DNA of 64,000 bases from Rhodanobacter glycinis (lineage in GTDB: Bacteria; Pseudomonadota; Gammaproteobacteria; Xanthomonadales; Rhodanobacteraceae): the NCBI RefSeq assembly GCF_006438785.1, contig NZ_RCZB01000001.1:445912-509911 (forward strand), in the 5' to 3' direction. Of the stretch, positions 22,873-36,282 are shown one piece after another. Positions within the stretch are counted from its first letter, which is position 1; every line of letters begins with the position of its first letter. Both the position numbers and the translations under genes were made by a program. The notes under the pieces are model-generated. The model was not told where the DNA came from, did no database searches, and saw nothing but the letters and a program-made list of their open reading frames with translations.

Positions 22873-25632
22873 ATGCGCACTTCCATGATCACTTTGCAAC
22901 GACCATTGTCACGACGCTTGATGCCCCTGGCATATGCGTTGGTGGGGATGGTTGGGCTGATCCTGGCATTGACTTGGGGAGCGTTGCAGGTTCAAACCGC
23001 TCTCGCCGGGTTTCTCAACGGCGAGAGCATCTGGTCCAAGGCACAGAAGCAGACCGTGATCGCTCTGGATGCCTACGCGACCAAGGGCGATGCGGCGGAT
23101 CTGGCCAATTACAAGCTCAACTACGATTTATTGATGGCCGACCATTGGGTGCGTGAGCAGATTGCCTCGGGCAACTACGATTACGACGCGGTGGCAGGCG
23201 CACTGCGTCGGAGCAGGACGGTTACGATAGCGATCCCGGGTGTGATCTTCATCCTGCACCATTTCGCCGATGCGCCCTACATGCGCGATGCATTGCAGGC
23301 CTGGCGTTCCACCGACAGTTCCATCGCAGAACTCGACACCATAGCGACCGCCCTGAAGGCGGGCTACGCCACAGGTGGAATCAGCTACGCCGAGATCCTC
23401 CGGCAGCGTGAACGCATCGCTACCATCAACAGCTTCATCGAGCCGCGCAGCAAATTGTTTTCGCGCGCAGTTGCTGATGGTGCCGTCTGGATAGGCCAGG
23501 TGCTCTTTGGCGGCGTGCTGGCGGCGGCCGCTATCGCCGCCTTGTTATGGCTGGGCATGGCAAGGCGGATTCTAGCCAGCGTCCGTGGTACCGAAGAACG
23601 CTACCGCTTGCTGTTCGACAGTGCTGCCGATGCCATCGTGATGGTCGATGAAGCCAGCGGGCGGATACTGGACGTCAATCGCACGGCATCGGCATGGACC
23701 GGGCGCGATGTGGATAGCCTGGTTGGCGATCGCTTCGTGCATCTGTTCGTGCAGTCGCTGTCCGGGCAGCAGCAAGCCGGACGGGCCGCCACCAACGCAC
23801 TGTTGGGTGCAAACGGCGGCACGCGGCCGGTGGAGACGCAAACCAGTCTCGTCAACTGGGGCAGCCAGCCGGTGCGCCAGGCGATCATCCGCGACATTTC
23901 CGAAAGGGTGGCGATGGAGCAGGAACGCCGGGTTGCCGCCGAGGCACTGGCCAGCATCGCCGAGGGCGTGATCATCGCTGACGCCGCGCGTCACGTGATC
24001 TCGACCAATGCAGCGCATACCGATCTCACCGGCTTCACCACCCAGGCGTTGTATGGCAAGCGACTGGACGACACCCGCCGTCTGCCTGACGGCAGGCCGT
24101 TGCCGCAGTCGATATGGGATGACGTTGCGGCCGGCCACAACTGGCTCGGGGAAGTGCTGAACACCCGCAGCGATGGCAGCATCTACCCCGAGCAGCTGAG
24201 CATCAGCGCGATCCGCAATGCGGACAGTCAGGTGGTCTATTACGTCGCGGTGTTCACCGACATCCACGAGGCGAAAACCAACCAGCAGCGTCTGGAACAT
24301 CTGGCGCGGCATGACCCGCTGACGGGCCTGGTCAACCGTGCGGAGTTCGAGCGGTACTGTAGCGAAGCGATTGCGGTTGCCGAGCGCGAACGCCTGGCGG
24401 TGGTCGTGCTGTTCATCGATCTGGATGCGTTCAAGATCGTCAACGACAGCTACAGCCATGCGATCGGCGATCGCCTGCTGATCAAGGTGGGCGAACGCAT
24501 CCGCAGACAATTGTCCGACGGTGATGTGGCCGGGCGCATCGGCGGCGATGAGTTCACTGTGCTGATCCCGCGACTGATTCTGCGCGAGGACGCCCGGGCG
24601 ATCGTCAGCCGACTGCTGGCCACGTTGTCCGAACCGTTGCTGGTGGACGACTACGAGATCGTGCTCAGCGCCAGCATCGGGGTGGCCGGTTATCCGCTGG
24701 ACGGGGACAACGCGGCGGCCCTGATAGGGAACGCCGACGCCGCCATGTACGCGGCGAAAACCGAGGAGCGCAACGCGTTCCGTTTCTATACGCCGATGAT
24801 GCATGCCGATACCCGTCAGCGCCTGCAGCTGGCGACCGAGCTGCGACAGGCGCTGGCACGCAATGAGTTTCACCTGGTGTTCCAGCCCAGCATCGAGTTG
24901 CGCACGGGGCGCATCGTGGCGGTCGAGGCCTTGCTGCGTTGGCAGCATCCGGAGCGCGGCGAGGTATTGCCCGCGGAATTCATTCCGGTGGCGGAAGGCC
25001 TGGGGCTGATCCGGCGTATCGATGAGTGGGTCATGCAGGCGACCTGCGCGCAGATCCAGGCCTGGGATCTGGCCGGTGTTCCACCGATCCGCGTGGCGGT
25101 GAACATCTCCGCACGCTGGTTCGGGCACCCTGCCTTCGTCGACGGGGTAAGCCGGACCTTGCAGTCCAGGCAGTTGTCCGCCCAGCGGCTGCTGCTGGAG
25201 ATCACCGAAAGCGCGATGCTGCAGCTGGGTGACGATACCGAGCGCACCATGCGGACGCTGCACGCGCTGGGTATCGCCGTGGCCATCGACGATTTCGGCA
25301 CCGGCTACTCCTCGATGGCCTACCTCAAGCTGCCGGCGGTGGCCTATCTGAAGATCGACCGCTCCTTCGTCACCGGCCTGCCGGGCGACACGAACGATGC
25401 GGCAATCACCGAAGCGATGCTGGCGATGTCCAGGAGTCTTGGTTTGATCACGATTGCCGAAGGCATCGAAACCGAGGCGCAGCACGACTTTCTTTTGCGT
25501 GCTGGTTGCATGGAAGGGCAGGGCTACCTGTACTCGTACCCGCTCAAACCGGACGAGATCCAGCATCTGCTATGTCCGAACCAGCCACCGGTTCCGGCCC
25601 GGCTCAGGCTGGTACCCCCCAAACGCACCTGA
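22873..25632 (+). CDS. Membrane PAS-PAS-GGDEF-EAL cyclic di-GMP enzyme
   Basis: A 919-residue membrane protein. Helix 1 (about 16-38) and helix 2 (about 205-232) bracket a 165-residue periplasmic sensor region of no recognised family. Two PAS domains follow (about 238-350 and 351-470), then GGDEF (signature G557-G-D-E-F561 intact, no RxxD inhibitory site before it) and EAL (E685-A-L, LRW; DDFGTGYSS at 806-814; KIDRSFV). Both catalytic motifs look competent, so it may make or degrade cyclic di-GMP, or have one domain dominant. The ATG is preceded by AAGGGAAG. It follows the diiron protein in an apparent operon. Confidence 0.9.
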   Translation: MRTSMITLQRPLSRRLMPLAYALVGMVGLILALTWGALQVQTALAGFLNGESIWSKAQKQTVIALDAYATKGDAADLANYKLNYDLLMADHWVREQIASGNYDYDAVAGALRRSRTVTIAIPGVIFILHHFADAPYMRDALQAWRSTDSSIAELDTIATALKAGYATGGISYAEILRQRERIATINSFIEPRSKLFSRAVADGAVWIGQVLFGGVLAAAAIAALLWLGMARRILASVRGTEERYRLLFDSAADAIVMVDEASGRILDVNRTASAWTGRDVDSLVGDRFVHLFVQSLSGQQQAGRAATNALLGANGGTRPVETQTSLVNWGSQPVRQAIIRDISERVAMEQERRVAAEALASIAEGVIIADAARHVISTNAAHTDLTGFTTQALYGKRLDDTRRLPDGRPLPQSIWDDVAAGHNWLGEVLNTRSDGSIYPEQLSISAIRNADSQVVYYVAVFTDIHEAKTNQQRLEHLARHDPLTGLVNRAEFERYCSEAIAVAERERLAVVVLFIDLDAFKIVNDSYSHAIGDRLLIKVGERIRRQLSDGDVAGRIGGDEFTVLIPRLILREDARAIVSRLLATLSEPLLVDDYEIVLSASIGVAGYPLDGDNAAALIGNADAAMYAAKTEERNAFRFYTPMMHADTRQRLQLATELRQALARNEFHLVFQPSIELRTGRIVAVEALLRWQHPERGEVLPAEFIPVAEGLGLIRRIDEWVMQATCAQIQAWDLAGVPPIRVAVNISARWFGHPAFVDGVSRTLQSRQLSAQRLLLEITESAMLQLGDDTERTMRTLHALGIAVAIDDFGTGYSSMAYLKLPAVAYLKIDRSFVTGLPGDTNDAAITEAMLAMSRSLGLITIAEGIETEAQHDFLLRAGCMEGQGYLYSYPLKPDEIQHLLCPNQPPVPARLRLVPPKRT

Positions 25633-25654
25633 TGTTTCGGCGGGGCGTCGTCAC

Positions 25655-27454
25655 TCAGAGCGGTGCGCAGTGGCGATGCAGCCATTCCAGATCGGCATCG
25701 TCCAGCAACGGGCTGAGCGCCGCACGTACGCCGGCGTGGTAGTCGTCGAGCCAGGCGCGCTCTTCCGGATTGAGCAGGCTTGGCTCCAGCGCGCGGCGGT
25801 CGAACGGACATAGCGTGAGCGTTTCGAAGGCGTGGAATTCGCCGAATTCGGTCTGTTCGGCCTCCACCACCACGACCAGGTTTTCGTGGCGGATGCCGTG
25901 CCGGCCGGGCTTGTACAGGCCCGGCTCGATCGAGCTGATCATGCCTGGCTCCAGCGCTACCAGGGCGCCACCCGAGACGGGTGCACGGATGCTGTGCGGG
26001 CCTTCGTGCACGTTGAGGAAGTAGCCCACGCCATGGCCGGTACCGTGGCCGTAATCCATGCCCGAAGCCCAAAGCGGCGCGCGCGCCAACGCATCCAGCT
26101 GCGGGCCGCTGGCGCCTTTCGGGAAACGTGCGCGGGACAGCGCGATCATGCCCTTCATTACTAACGTCGCATCGCGGCGTTGCTCCGGTGTGGTTTCGCC
26201 GAGCGCCAGCACACGGGTGATGTCGGTGGTGCCGCCGAGATACTGGCCGCCAGAATCGATCAGCAGCAGGCCCCTGGCCTGCAGCGTGCTGTGCGATTCC
26301 GGCGTGGCGCGGTAATGCGGCAGCGCGCCGTTCGCCTGGTAGCCGGCGATGGTGGCGAAACTCTCACCGACGTAACCGGGCTGGGCCGAGCGCTCCTCGT
26401 ACAGCAGCGTATCGACATCCAGTTCGGTCAGCGTCATGCCGGCGGCGAGCCGTTGTTCCAGTCGGCGGAATCCGCGTACCAGCGCGGCACCGTCGCGGCG
26501 CATCACCTCGCGGATATGGTCGAGCTCGGCGGCGTTCTTGATCGCCTTGAACGCGGTACTCGGGTTGGCTGCCTCGATCCGGTTGACCGCTGGCGCGATC
26601 GCCGCGGCGATGGAGCTGACCACTCGTCCGCTGTCCAGCAACAGGCGATCGGCGGCGCCCAGCTCCTGCAGGCTCGAGGTGACCGAGGCATAGTCGGCGA
26701 TGCCGATGCCGTCGGCGGCCAGCGCGGCGACCAATGCATCGCTGAGCTTGGCGCGGTTGACGAACAAGGTGGCGCGGCTGTCCGCCTGCACCAGCATATG
26801 GGCAAGGAACACCGGGTTGCACTCGACGTCGCTGCCGCGCAGGTTGGTCAGCCAGGCGATGTCGTCGAGGCTGGACAGCAGGTGATGGGTGGCGCCCAGC
26901 TTGTGCATCGCCTTGCGCAACCGGCTGAATTTCTCGGCACGCGTGATGCTGACGTAGGCCGGGTCGTGGGCGACCACCGGAGCCTGCGGCAACGCGGGGC
27001 GGTCCGCCCAGATCGCGCCGGACAGGTCAAGGTCAGTGCGCAGGCTGGCGCCGCTGTCGGCCAGCCTGCGCTCGATCTGGCGCTGGGTGGTCAGCGCCAG
27101 GCTGTCGCCGGCCGCGGCCAGCACGTCGCCGTGATGCAGATGCTGCTGCAGCCATTCCAGATGTTCGGCCGCATGCGGGACGCGCAGCTTCATCAGGGTC
27201 ACACCGCTGCCGGCGAGCTGTTGCTCGGCCTGCGAGAAATAGCGCGAATCGGTCCACAACCCGGCATGCTCGCGGCTGACGATCAGGGTGCCGGCCGATC
27301 CGGTGAAACCGGACAGCCATGCCCGTGCCTGCCAGTGCTCGGGCAGGTATTCGGACAGATGCGGATCAGCACTGGGAACGAGGACGGCGGCGACGCCATG
27401 CTGCTGCATGGCCGCACGCAGGGCGGCAAGACGGGCGGGGATGGGGTTGTTCAT
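25655..27454 (-). CDS. Xaa-Pro aminopeptidase (M24B, long form)
   Basis: A 599-residue cytosolic metallopeptidase with the three-domain layout of eukaryotic-type aminopeptidase P: two creatinase-like N-terminal domains (residues 1-155 and about 160-310, with LTNLRGSDVECNPVF) and a C-terminal pita-bread catalytic domain. The dinuclear metal ligands are seen in LLIDSGGQYLGGTTDITR (two Asp), GHGTGHGVGYF (His), SIEPGLY (Glu) and RHENLVVVVE (Glu). It removes N-terminal residues preceding proline. It faces the PAS-GGDEF-EAL gene tail to tail (22 bases) and diverges from pyrG. Confidence 0.9.
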   Translation of the reverse strand: MNNPIPARLAALRAAMQQHGVAAVLVPSADPHLSEYLPEHWQARAWLSGFTGSAGTLIVSREHAGLWTDSRYFSQAEQQLAGSGVTLMKLRVPHAAEHLEWLQQHLHHGDVLAAAGDSLALTTQRQIERRLADSGASLRTDLDLSGAIWADRPALPQAPVVAHDPAYVSITRAEKFSRLRKAMHKLGATHHLLSSLDDIAWLTNLRGSDVECNPVFLAHMLVQADSRATLFVNRAKLSDALVAALAADGIGIADYASVTSSLQELGAADRLLLDSGRVVSSIAAAIAPAVNRIEAANPSTAFKAIKNAAELDHIREVMRRDGAALVRGFRRLEQRLAAGMTLTELDVDTLLYEERSAQPGYVGESFATIAGYQANGALPHYRATPESHSTLQARGLLLIDSGGQYLGGTTDITRVLALGETTPEQRRDATLVMKGMIALSRARFPKGASGPQLDALARAPLWASGMDYGHGTGHGVGYFLNVHEGPHSIRAPVSGGALVALEPGMISSIEPGLYKPGRHGIRHENLVVVVEAEQTEFGEFHAFETLTLCPFDRRALEPSLLNPEERAWLDDYHAGVRAALSPLLDDADLEWLHRHCAPL

Positions 27455-27578
27455 CCAGTCATGCTAGCAGGCGATCAGCGGCGTTTTCATCCATCGCGAT
27501 GGCAGCGGAAATGAACCAAAACGGCGAATTGTTCTTTGCCATCTCGCAGCGGGACGCTTCTGCAGCTAAAATGCCTAA

Positions 27579-31469
<3,891 letters not shown>

Positions 31470-31488
31470 GCGGGAAGATCGCCGACAC

Positions 31489-31824
31489 ATGCTGCGCTGG
31501 ATCGCCCTGGTTCTGATCCTGATCCTGATCGGATTGCAGCTGAAGCTGTGGTCCGGCAATGGCAGCATGCGCGAGGTGGATGCGCTGCGCGTTTCGGTGA
31601 AGAAGCAGACCGACGACAACGCCAAGCTGCTGCAGCGCAATCAGGCTGTCGGCGCCGATGTGCTTGATCTCAAGCACGGTGATCAGGCAGTCGAGGCGCG
31701 TGCGCGCACCGAACTGGGCCTGATCAAGCCGGGCGAAGTGTTCTATCAGGTGGTCGAGCAGCCGGCGCATGCAGGCAGCATGTTGCCTCCACCACCGCCT
31801 GCTGCGTCCGCCGGCTCGCCATGA
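31489..31824 (+). CDS. ftsB: Cell-division protein FtsB
   Basis: A 111-residue bitopic divisome protein: a short cytoplasmic tip, one membrane helix (WIALVLILILIGLQLKLW), then a periplasmic coiled coil (VDALRVSVKKQTDDNAKLLQ) and the conserved end VEARARTELGLIKPGEVFYQVV. It bridges FtsL and FtsQ. The C-terminal tail is proline/alanine-rich (about 15 residues), longer than in E. coli FtsB. It lies 19 bases after eno and overlaps ispD by ATGA. Confidence 0.95.
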   Translation: MLRWIALVLILILIGLQLKLWSGNGSMREVDALRVSVKKQTDDNAKLLQRNQAVGADVLDLKHGDQAVEARARTELGLIKPGEVFYQVVEQPAHAGSMLPPPPPAASAGSP

Positions 31825-32519
31825 ACGGGCCGACGGTATGGTGCCTGGTGCCGGCGGCTGGGCGCGGCACACGGGTCGGCGGCGATTGCCCCAAGCAATA
31901 TCTGCCACTGGCCGGACGGCCGCTGATCGAGCACACGCTTGAACGACTCGCCACGCACCCGCGCATTGCCGGCCTGCTGGTGATCCTGGATGCGACGGAT
32001 ACGCGTTGGCCTGGTACAACCATGCTCAACGGCAAGCCTGTGCTCACGACCATCGGCGGAATGGAGCGCAGCGATTCGGTACTGGCCGGTGTCGACGCAT
32101 TGCCGGATGTGGTCGGTGCAGCGGATTTCGTGCTGGTGCACGACGCCGCGCGGCCGTGTGTCCGGCTCGCGGATATCGGCAAGCTGATCGAGCTGGCCGG
32201 CGCGACGGATGGTGGCCTGCTGGGTGCGCCGTTGCGCGATACGCTCAAATGCGCGGATAGCGCAGGCCGCAGCGAGTCGACCGAACCAAGGGATCGGCGC
32301 TGGCGCGCCTTCACGCCACAGATGTTCCGCCGTGCTCAACTGTCGGCGGCACTGCGCGAGGCAGCGCGGCGTGGTGTGAATGTCAGTGACGAAGCGATGG
32401 CGATGGAACTGGCTGGTTTCGCGCCATTGCTGGTCGAAGGCGCCGAGGACAACATCAAGGTGACCACGGCCACGGATTTCGCGCTGGCCGAGTTCCTGCT
32501 CGCGAGGACAGCGACATGA
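31821..32519 (+). CDS. ispD: 2-C-methyl-D-erythritol 4-phosphate cytidylyltransferase
   Basis: A 232-residue MEP-pathway enzyme transferring CMP from CTP to methylerythritol phosphate. The nucleotide-binding loop [20 protein letters not shown] is at residues about 9-28, followed by [12 protein letters not shown] and [11 protein letters not shown]. The late [18 protein letters not shown] motif is also conserved. It overlaps ftsB (ATGA) upstream and ispF (ATGA) downstream, a typical ispDF pair. The supply of CTP comes from PyrG encoded 3 kb upstream. Confidence 0.97.
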   Translation: MNGPTVWCLVPAAGRGTRVGGDCPKQYLPLAGRPLIEHTLERLATHPRIAGLLVILDATDTRWPGTTMLNGKPVLTTIGGMERSDSVLAGVDALPDVVGAADFVLVHDAARPCVRLADIGKLIELAGATDGGLLGAPLRDTLKCADSAGRSESTEPRDRRWRAFTPQMFRRAQLSAALREAARRGVNVSDEAMAMELAGFAPLLVEGAEDNIKVTTATDFALAEFLLARTAT

Positions 32520-32989
32520 GGATCGGACAGGGTTTCGACGTGCATGCATTCGGCGATGGCGACCACGTCATCATCGGCGGTGTGCGCGTGCCGCATCGTT
32601 GTGGCGTAGTGGCGCATTCGGACGGCGATGTAGTGATTCATGCGCTATGCGACGCGATCTTCGGCGCATTGGCGCTGGGCGATATCGGCCAGCACTTTCC
32701 ACCGTCGGACGCGCGCTGGCGCGATGCCGACAGCCGGCAGTTCCTGCGCCATGCAGCGATGTTGATGGGGCAGCACGGCTACATGCTGGGCAATGTCGAC
32801 ATCACCGTGATCTGCGAGGCGCCGAAGGTCGGCCCGCTCGCGCGGGCCATGCGCGAGAACCTGGCCGCCGACCTGGACAGCGAGATCGACCGTATCAGCG
32901 TCAAGGCCACCACCACCGAGAAGCTCGGCTTCTGCGGTCGTGGCGAGGGCATTGCCGCGCAGGCGTGCGTGCTGCTGGAGCGCGTGTGA
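32516..32989 (+). CDS. ispF: 2-C-methyl-D-erythritol 2,4-cyclodiphosphate synthase
   Basis: A 157-residue trimeric zinc enzyme of the MEP pathway. The zinc ligands are in [11 protein letters not shown] (Asp8, His10) and [14 protein letters not shown] (His42). The interface cytidine loop is at [20 protein letters not shown]. It follows ispD with an ATGA overlap, and mgtE starts at the GTG inside its last codons. Confidence 0.97.
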   Translation: MRIGQGFDVHAFGDGDHVIIGGVRVPHRCGVVAHSDGDVVIHALCDAIFGALALGDIGQHFPPSDARWRDADSRQFLRHAAMLMGQHGYMLGNVDITVICEAPKVGPLARAMRENLAADLDSEIDRISVKATTTEKLGFCGRGEGIAAQACVLLERV

Positions 32990-34377
32990 CCGAAGTAGAG
33001 GCCCGCAGCGCCACGAACCGGCTGCACGATCAGCTGGAGGCGATCGTCGAGGTGTTGCGGCGGCATGAGGACGACCTGCTGCCGGCAGCGTCCCAGGCGC
33101 AGTTGCGCCAGCAACTGGACGAGCTGCATCCGGCCGACATCGCCTTCATCCTCGAATCGCTGCCGCTGGATGAACGTCTCGCCGTATGGCAGCTGGTCAA
33201 AGCCGATCGCGACGGCGAGATCCTGCTGGAAGTGTCCGATGCGGTGCGCGAATCGCTGATCGCGGACATGGATCGCCACGAGATTCTCGCGGCAGCCGAA
33301 ACCCTGGATGCCGACGAGCTGGCCGACCTGGTCGAGGATCTGCCCACGGCGATGCTGCCTGAGCTGATGGCCGGCCTTGATGCGCAGCAGCGCGAGCAGG
33401 TGCAGTCGGCGCTGTCCTACGAGGACGATCAGCTTGGCGCGCTGATGGATTTCGAGATGGTCACCATCCGCGAGGATGTGAGCCTGGAAGTCGTGCTGCG
33501 CTATCTGCGCCGCTTCGACGAACTGCCGGCGCAGACCGACAAGCTGTTTGTGATCAACCACGACAACCTGCTCACTGGCGTGCTGCCGCTGCACTGGTTG
33601 CTGGTCAATTCGCCGGACAAGATGGTCAGCGAGGTGATGGCGCCGGACGTCAACACGTTTCATCCCACCGATGACGCCTACGAAGTGGCGCAGGCATTCG
33701 AGCGCTACGATCTGGTGACGGCGCCGGTGGTCGACGAGCGCAGTCACCTGATCGGTCGCATCACCATCGACGCGATGGTCGACGTGATCCGCGAGGAAGG
33801 CGAGAGCGAAGCGCTCAGCCGCGGCGGCCTGCGCGAGGAAGAAGACATCTTCGCCTCGGTATGGGCGTCGCTGAAGAACCGCTGGTCGTGGCTGGCGGTC
33901 AACCTGGTCACTGCATTTGTCGCGTCGCGGGTTATCGGCCTGTTCGAGGATTCCATCCAGAAGCTGGTGGCGTTGGCCACGCTGATGCCGATCGTGGCCG
34001 GCATCGGTGGCAACTCCGGCAATCAGACCATCACCATGATCGTGCGCGCGCTGGCGCTGAACCAGATCACCGCCGAGAGCGCCAAGCGGCTATGGCGCAA
34101 GGAGCTGACCGTATCGCTGCTCAACGGGTTGATGTGGGGCGGCGTGATCGGCATCGTGGCCTGGCTGCTATACGACAGCGTGTCGCTCGGCCTGGTGATG
34201 ACCGCCGCGATGACGCTGAACCTGCTGCTGGCGGCGTTCGCCGGGGTCGGCATTCCGGTGCTGATGACGAAATTCGGCCGCGATCCTGCGCTCGGCTCCA
34301 GCGTGCTGATCACTGCGATGACCGACAGCGGCGGTTTCTTCATTTTTCTCGGCCTGGCGACCATCTTTCTGGTGTGA
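32986..34377 (+). CDS. mgtE: MgtE-family magnesium transporter
   Basis: A 463-residue protein starting at GTG 32986, which overlaps the ispF stop (GTGTGA). Cytoplasmic N-domain of helical repeats (about 10-135), two CBS domains (about 140-260, with [20 protein letters not shown]) and a plug helix precede five membrane helices. The selectivity motif is in [13 protein letters not shown], and the last helix has an aspartate in [11 protein letters not shown]. It imports Mg2+ as a gated homodimer. No M-box leader exists because the gene is buried in an operon, so regulation is probably by protein gating. Placement after ispDF is characteristic of this lineage (inference). Confidence 0.95.
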   Translation: MTEVEARSATNRLHDQLEAIVEVLRRHEDDLLPAASQAQLRQQLDELHPADIAFILESLPLDERLAVWQLVKADRDGEILLEVSDAVRESLIADMDRHEILAAAETLDADELADLVEDLPTAMLPELMAGLDAQQREQVQSALSYEDDQLGALMDFEMVTIREDVSLEVVLRYLRRFDELPAQTDKLFVINHDNLLTGVLPLHWLLVNSPDKMVSEVMAPDVNTFHPTDDAYEVAQAFERYDLVTAPVVDERSHLIGRITIDAMVDVIREEGESEALSRGGLREEEDIFASVWASLKNRWSWLAVNLVTAFVASRVIGLFEDSIQKLVALATLMPIVAGIGGNSGNQTITMIVRALALNQITAESAKRLWRKELTVSLLNGLMWGGVIGIVAWLLYDSVSLGLVMTAAMTLNLLLAAFAGVGIPVLMTKFGRDPALGSSVLITAMTDSGGFFIFLGLATIFLV

Positions 34378-34431
34378 CGCTGGCCCATGGGTTTCAACTG
34401 TTCCGAATGCCGGTGCGACCGGCGGAGTGCC

Positions 34432-35460
34432 ATGTCCGAATCCGAACTTGCCCAGCTGCCGTTGCCGTGGGCTTACGGCACGCCACCACTGCAGGCGCGT
34501 TTGCGCGTCACGCCGGAAGACTTTGTCGTCGAGGAGATCCTCGGTTACGACGCCGAAGGCACAGGTGAGCATGCCCTGCTGTGGGTCGAGAAGCGCGGTG
34601 CGAACACCGACTGGGTCGCCCGCGAACTGGCAAAGTTTGCCGGCGTGTCGCAGGTCGCCGTCGGCTACGCGGGGATGAAGGATCGCCATGCGGTCACCCG
34701 GCAGACGTTCTCGGTGCAACTGGCCGGCAAGCCCGACCCGGACTGGTCGGCGTTTCCGCATGCGGAGGTGAAAGTGCTGGCGGCAACGCGGCATTCGCGC
34801 AAGCTCAAGCGCGGCGCCTTGCGCGGCAACCGCTTCGTATTGGTATTGCGCGAGGTGCAGGGCGACCGCGCGGCGGCCGAACTGGTGCTGACGCAGATCG
34901 CCGCGCGCGGCGTGCCCAATTACTACGGCGAGCAGCGCTTCGGCCGCGAGGGTGGCAACGTGGCGCAGGCGCGGGCGATGTTTGCCGGGCGGCGGGTCGA
35001 GCGCGACAAGCGCTCGTTCCTGCTGTCGGCTGCGCGCTCGCAGATATTCAACAGCGTGCTGGCGGCCCGGGTCGAACGCGACGCCTGGGACAAGCCGCTG
35101 GATGGCGAAATCTGGTCGCTGGCCGGATCGCGTTCCTGGTTTGGCCCGGAACCGTTCACCGACGTGTTGGCCGAGCGACTGGCGCGTGCGGACATCCATC
35201 CGTCCGGCCCGTTGTGGGGGCAGGGCGAGCCGCCGACGCAGGGCGAGGCCGGTGCACTGGAGCGCGAGATCGGTATGGCCAACAGCGATCTGGCCACGGG
35301 GCTGGCGTTGGCTCGGATGGATCAGGAGCGTCGCCCGTTGCGATTGATGCCGAAGGATCTGAAGTGGCATTGGCTGGACGATGCTGCGCTGGAGTTGTCG
35401 TTCGAGCTGCCGGCCGGCGCCTATGCCACGGTGGTGGTGCGCGAGTTGGCGCAAAGCTAG
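34432..35460 (+). CDS. truD: tRNA pseudouridine(13) synthase
   Basis: A 342-residue enzyme converting U13 of tRNA-Glu to pseudouridine. LRVTPEDFVVEEILGY near the N-terminus and the catalytic-aspartate motif AGMKDRHAVTRQTFSV identify TruD, as does the NYYGEQRFGREGGN block. The start at 34432 is supported by GGCGGAG; an upstream ATG at 34387 adds 15 unconserved residues including several Cys and Arg. A REP doublet follows its stop, and smr is convergent. Confidence 0.95.
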   Translation: MSESELAQLPLPWAYGTPPLQARLRVTPEDFVVEEILGYDAEGTGEHALLWVEKRGANTDWVARELAKFAGVSQVAVGYAGMKDRHAVTRQTFSVQLAGKPDPDWSAFPHAEVKVLAATRHSRKLKRGALRGNRFVLVLREVQGDRAAAELVLTQIAARGVPNYYGEQRFGREGGNVAQARAMFAGRRVERDKRSFLLSAARSQIFNSVLAARVERDAWDKPLDGEIWSLAGSRSWFGPEPFTDVLAERLARADIHPSGPLWGQGEPPTQGEAGALEREIGMANSDLATGLALARMDQERRPLRLMPKDLKWHWLDDAALELSFELPAGAYATVVVRELAQS

Positions 35461-35486
35461 ACAAACAACGCGACGCACCACGATTT

Positions 35487-35568
35487 TGTGGGAGCGGCTT
35501 TGGCCGCGATGCTTTGCTCCCTGCTTGCTGCTATGGGACAAGTCATCGCGGCCAAAGCCGCTCCCACA
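35487..35568. repeat. REP doublet (BIME-like) with perfect 25-bp inverted arms
   Basis: The left arm (35487-35511) begins TGTGGGAGCGGCTTTGGCC and continues GCGATG; the right arm (35544-35568) is its exact 25-base reverse complement. A 32-base loop separates them. GTGGGAGCGGCTTTGGCCGC closely resembles REP units known from Pseudomonas and Xanthomonadaceae genomes, and a head-to-head pair is the usual form. It sits between the stop codons of convergent truD and smr and could terminate both transcripts. No RAYT transposase gene is present in this window. Confidence 0.85.
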
Positions 35569-35576
35569 GTTGTTCT

Positions 35577-36122
35577 TCAGCCCTTCAGCAACACCACTAC
35601 CGCACCGGTGCCGCCGAGCGCCGGTCGCGCCGAGGCAAACGCGATCACGTCATCGCGCCGGCGCAACATGCGATCGGTGAGGCCTTTCAGCACCGGACCG
35701 GCGGAGCGCGAACGCAGGCCCTTGCCATGCACGATGCGGACGCAGCGCAGTCCGTTCCGTTTCGCCTCGGCCAGAAACAGCATGATGCTGGCTTGCGCCG
35801 CGGCGGCATTCATCTGGTGCAGGTCGATGTCATCCTGCACGCTGAACTGGCCGCGCTTGAGCTGGCGCAGCAGCTTCGGCGGATAGCCATCGCGCAGGTA
35901 ACCGAGCTCTTCGCCGACTTCGAGCACAGCCGGGTCGAAGGCCATGTCCAGCAATTCACCCGGCACGGCGGCTTCGTCCGCCTCCAGCATGTGCGGGTGT
36001 GGGGCAGGCCTGGCGGCGGCGGGCGGCGGTTGTACCGGATCGAGCGGACGCACCTCGCCGATCGCCTCGCGAAACAGGCGGCTGTCATCGGCGTTGATCG
36101 GTACGTGCGTACGGCGCTTCAT
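35577..36122 (-). CDS. Smr-domain protein (putative endonuclease)
   Basis: A 181-residue protein with a C-terminal Smr domain (about 95-180): DDIDLHQMNAAAAQASIMLF (the DLHG-like motif here DLHQ), RCVRIVHGKGLRS (HGKG) and GGTGAVVVLLK. The first about 95 residues are charged and include a proline-rich stretch. Stand-alone Smr proteins related to E. coli SmrA/SmrB (YdaL/YfcN) act as endonucleases; SmrB cleaves mRNA between collided ribosomes. The replacement of the usual Gly by Gln in DLHG is noted. Convergent with truD. Confidence 0.88.
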   Translation of the reverse strand: MKRRTHVPINADDSRLFREAIGEVRPLDPVQPPPAAARPAPHPHMLEADEAAVPGELLDMAFDPAVLEVGEELGYLRDGYPPKLLRQLKRGQFSVQDDIDLHQMNAAAAQASIMLFLAEAKRNGLRCVRIVHGKGLRSRSAGPVLKGLTDRMLRRRDDVIAFASARPALGGTGAVVVLLKG

Positions 36123-36282
36123 CTGTCCATGCTAACCAACGGCGCGCGGTTAGGGCGCGAATCCGTGGGATTGACGTACTTCCGTGTGAAACCGGAGGCA
36201 CGCTCCGGTAGACTTCAAGGTATCGATAAAGCGCTGTCAGGTGACGGATGGCGCGTCCGCAGTCAACCTTCGACGGAGCATC

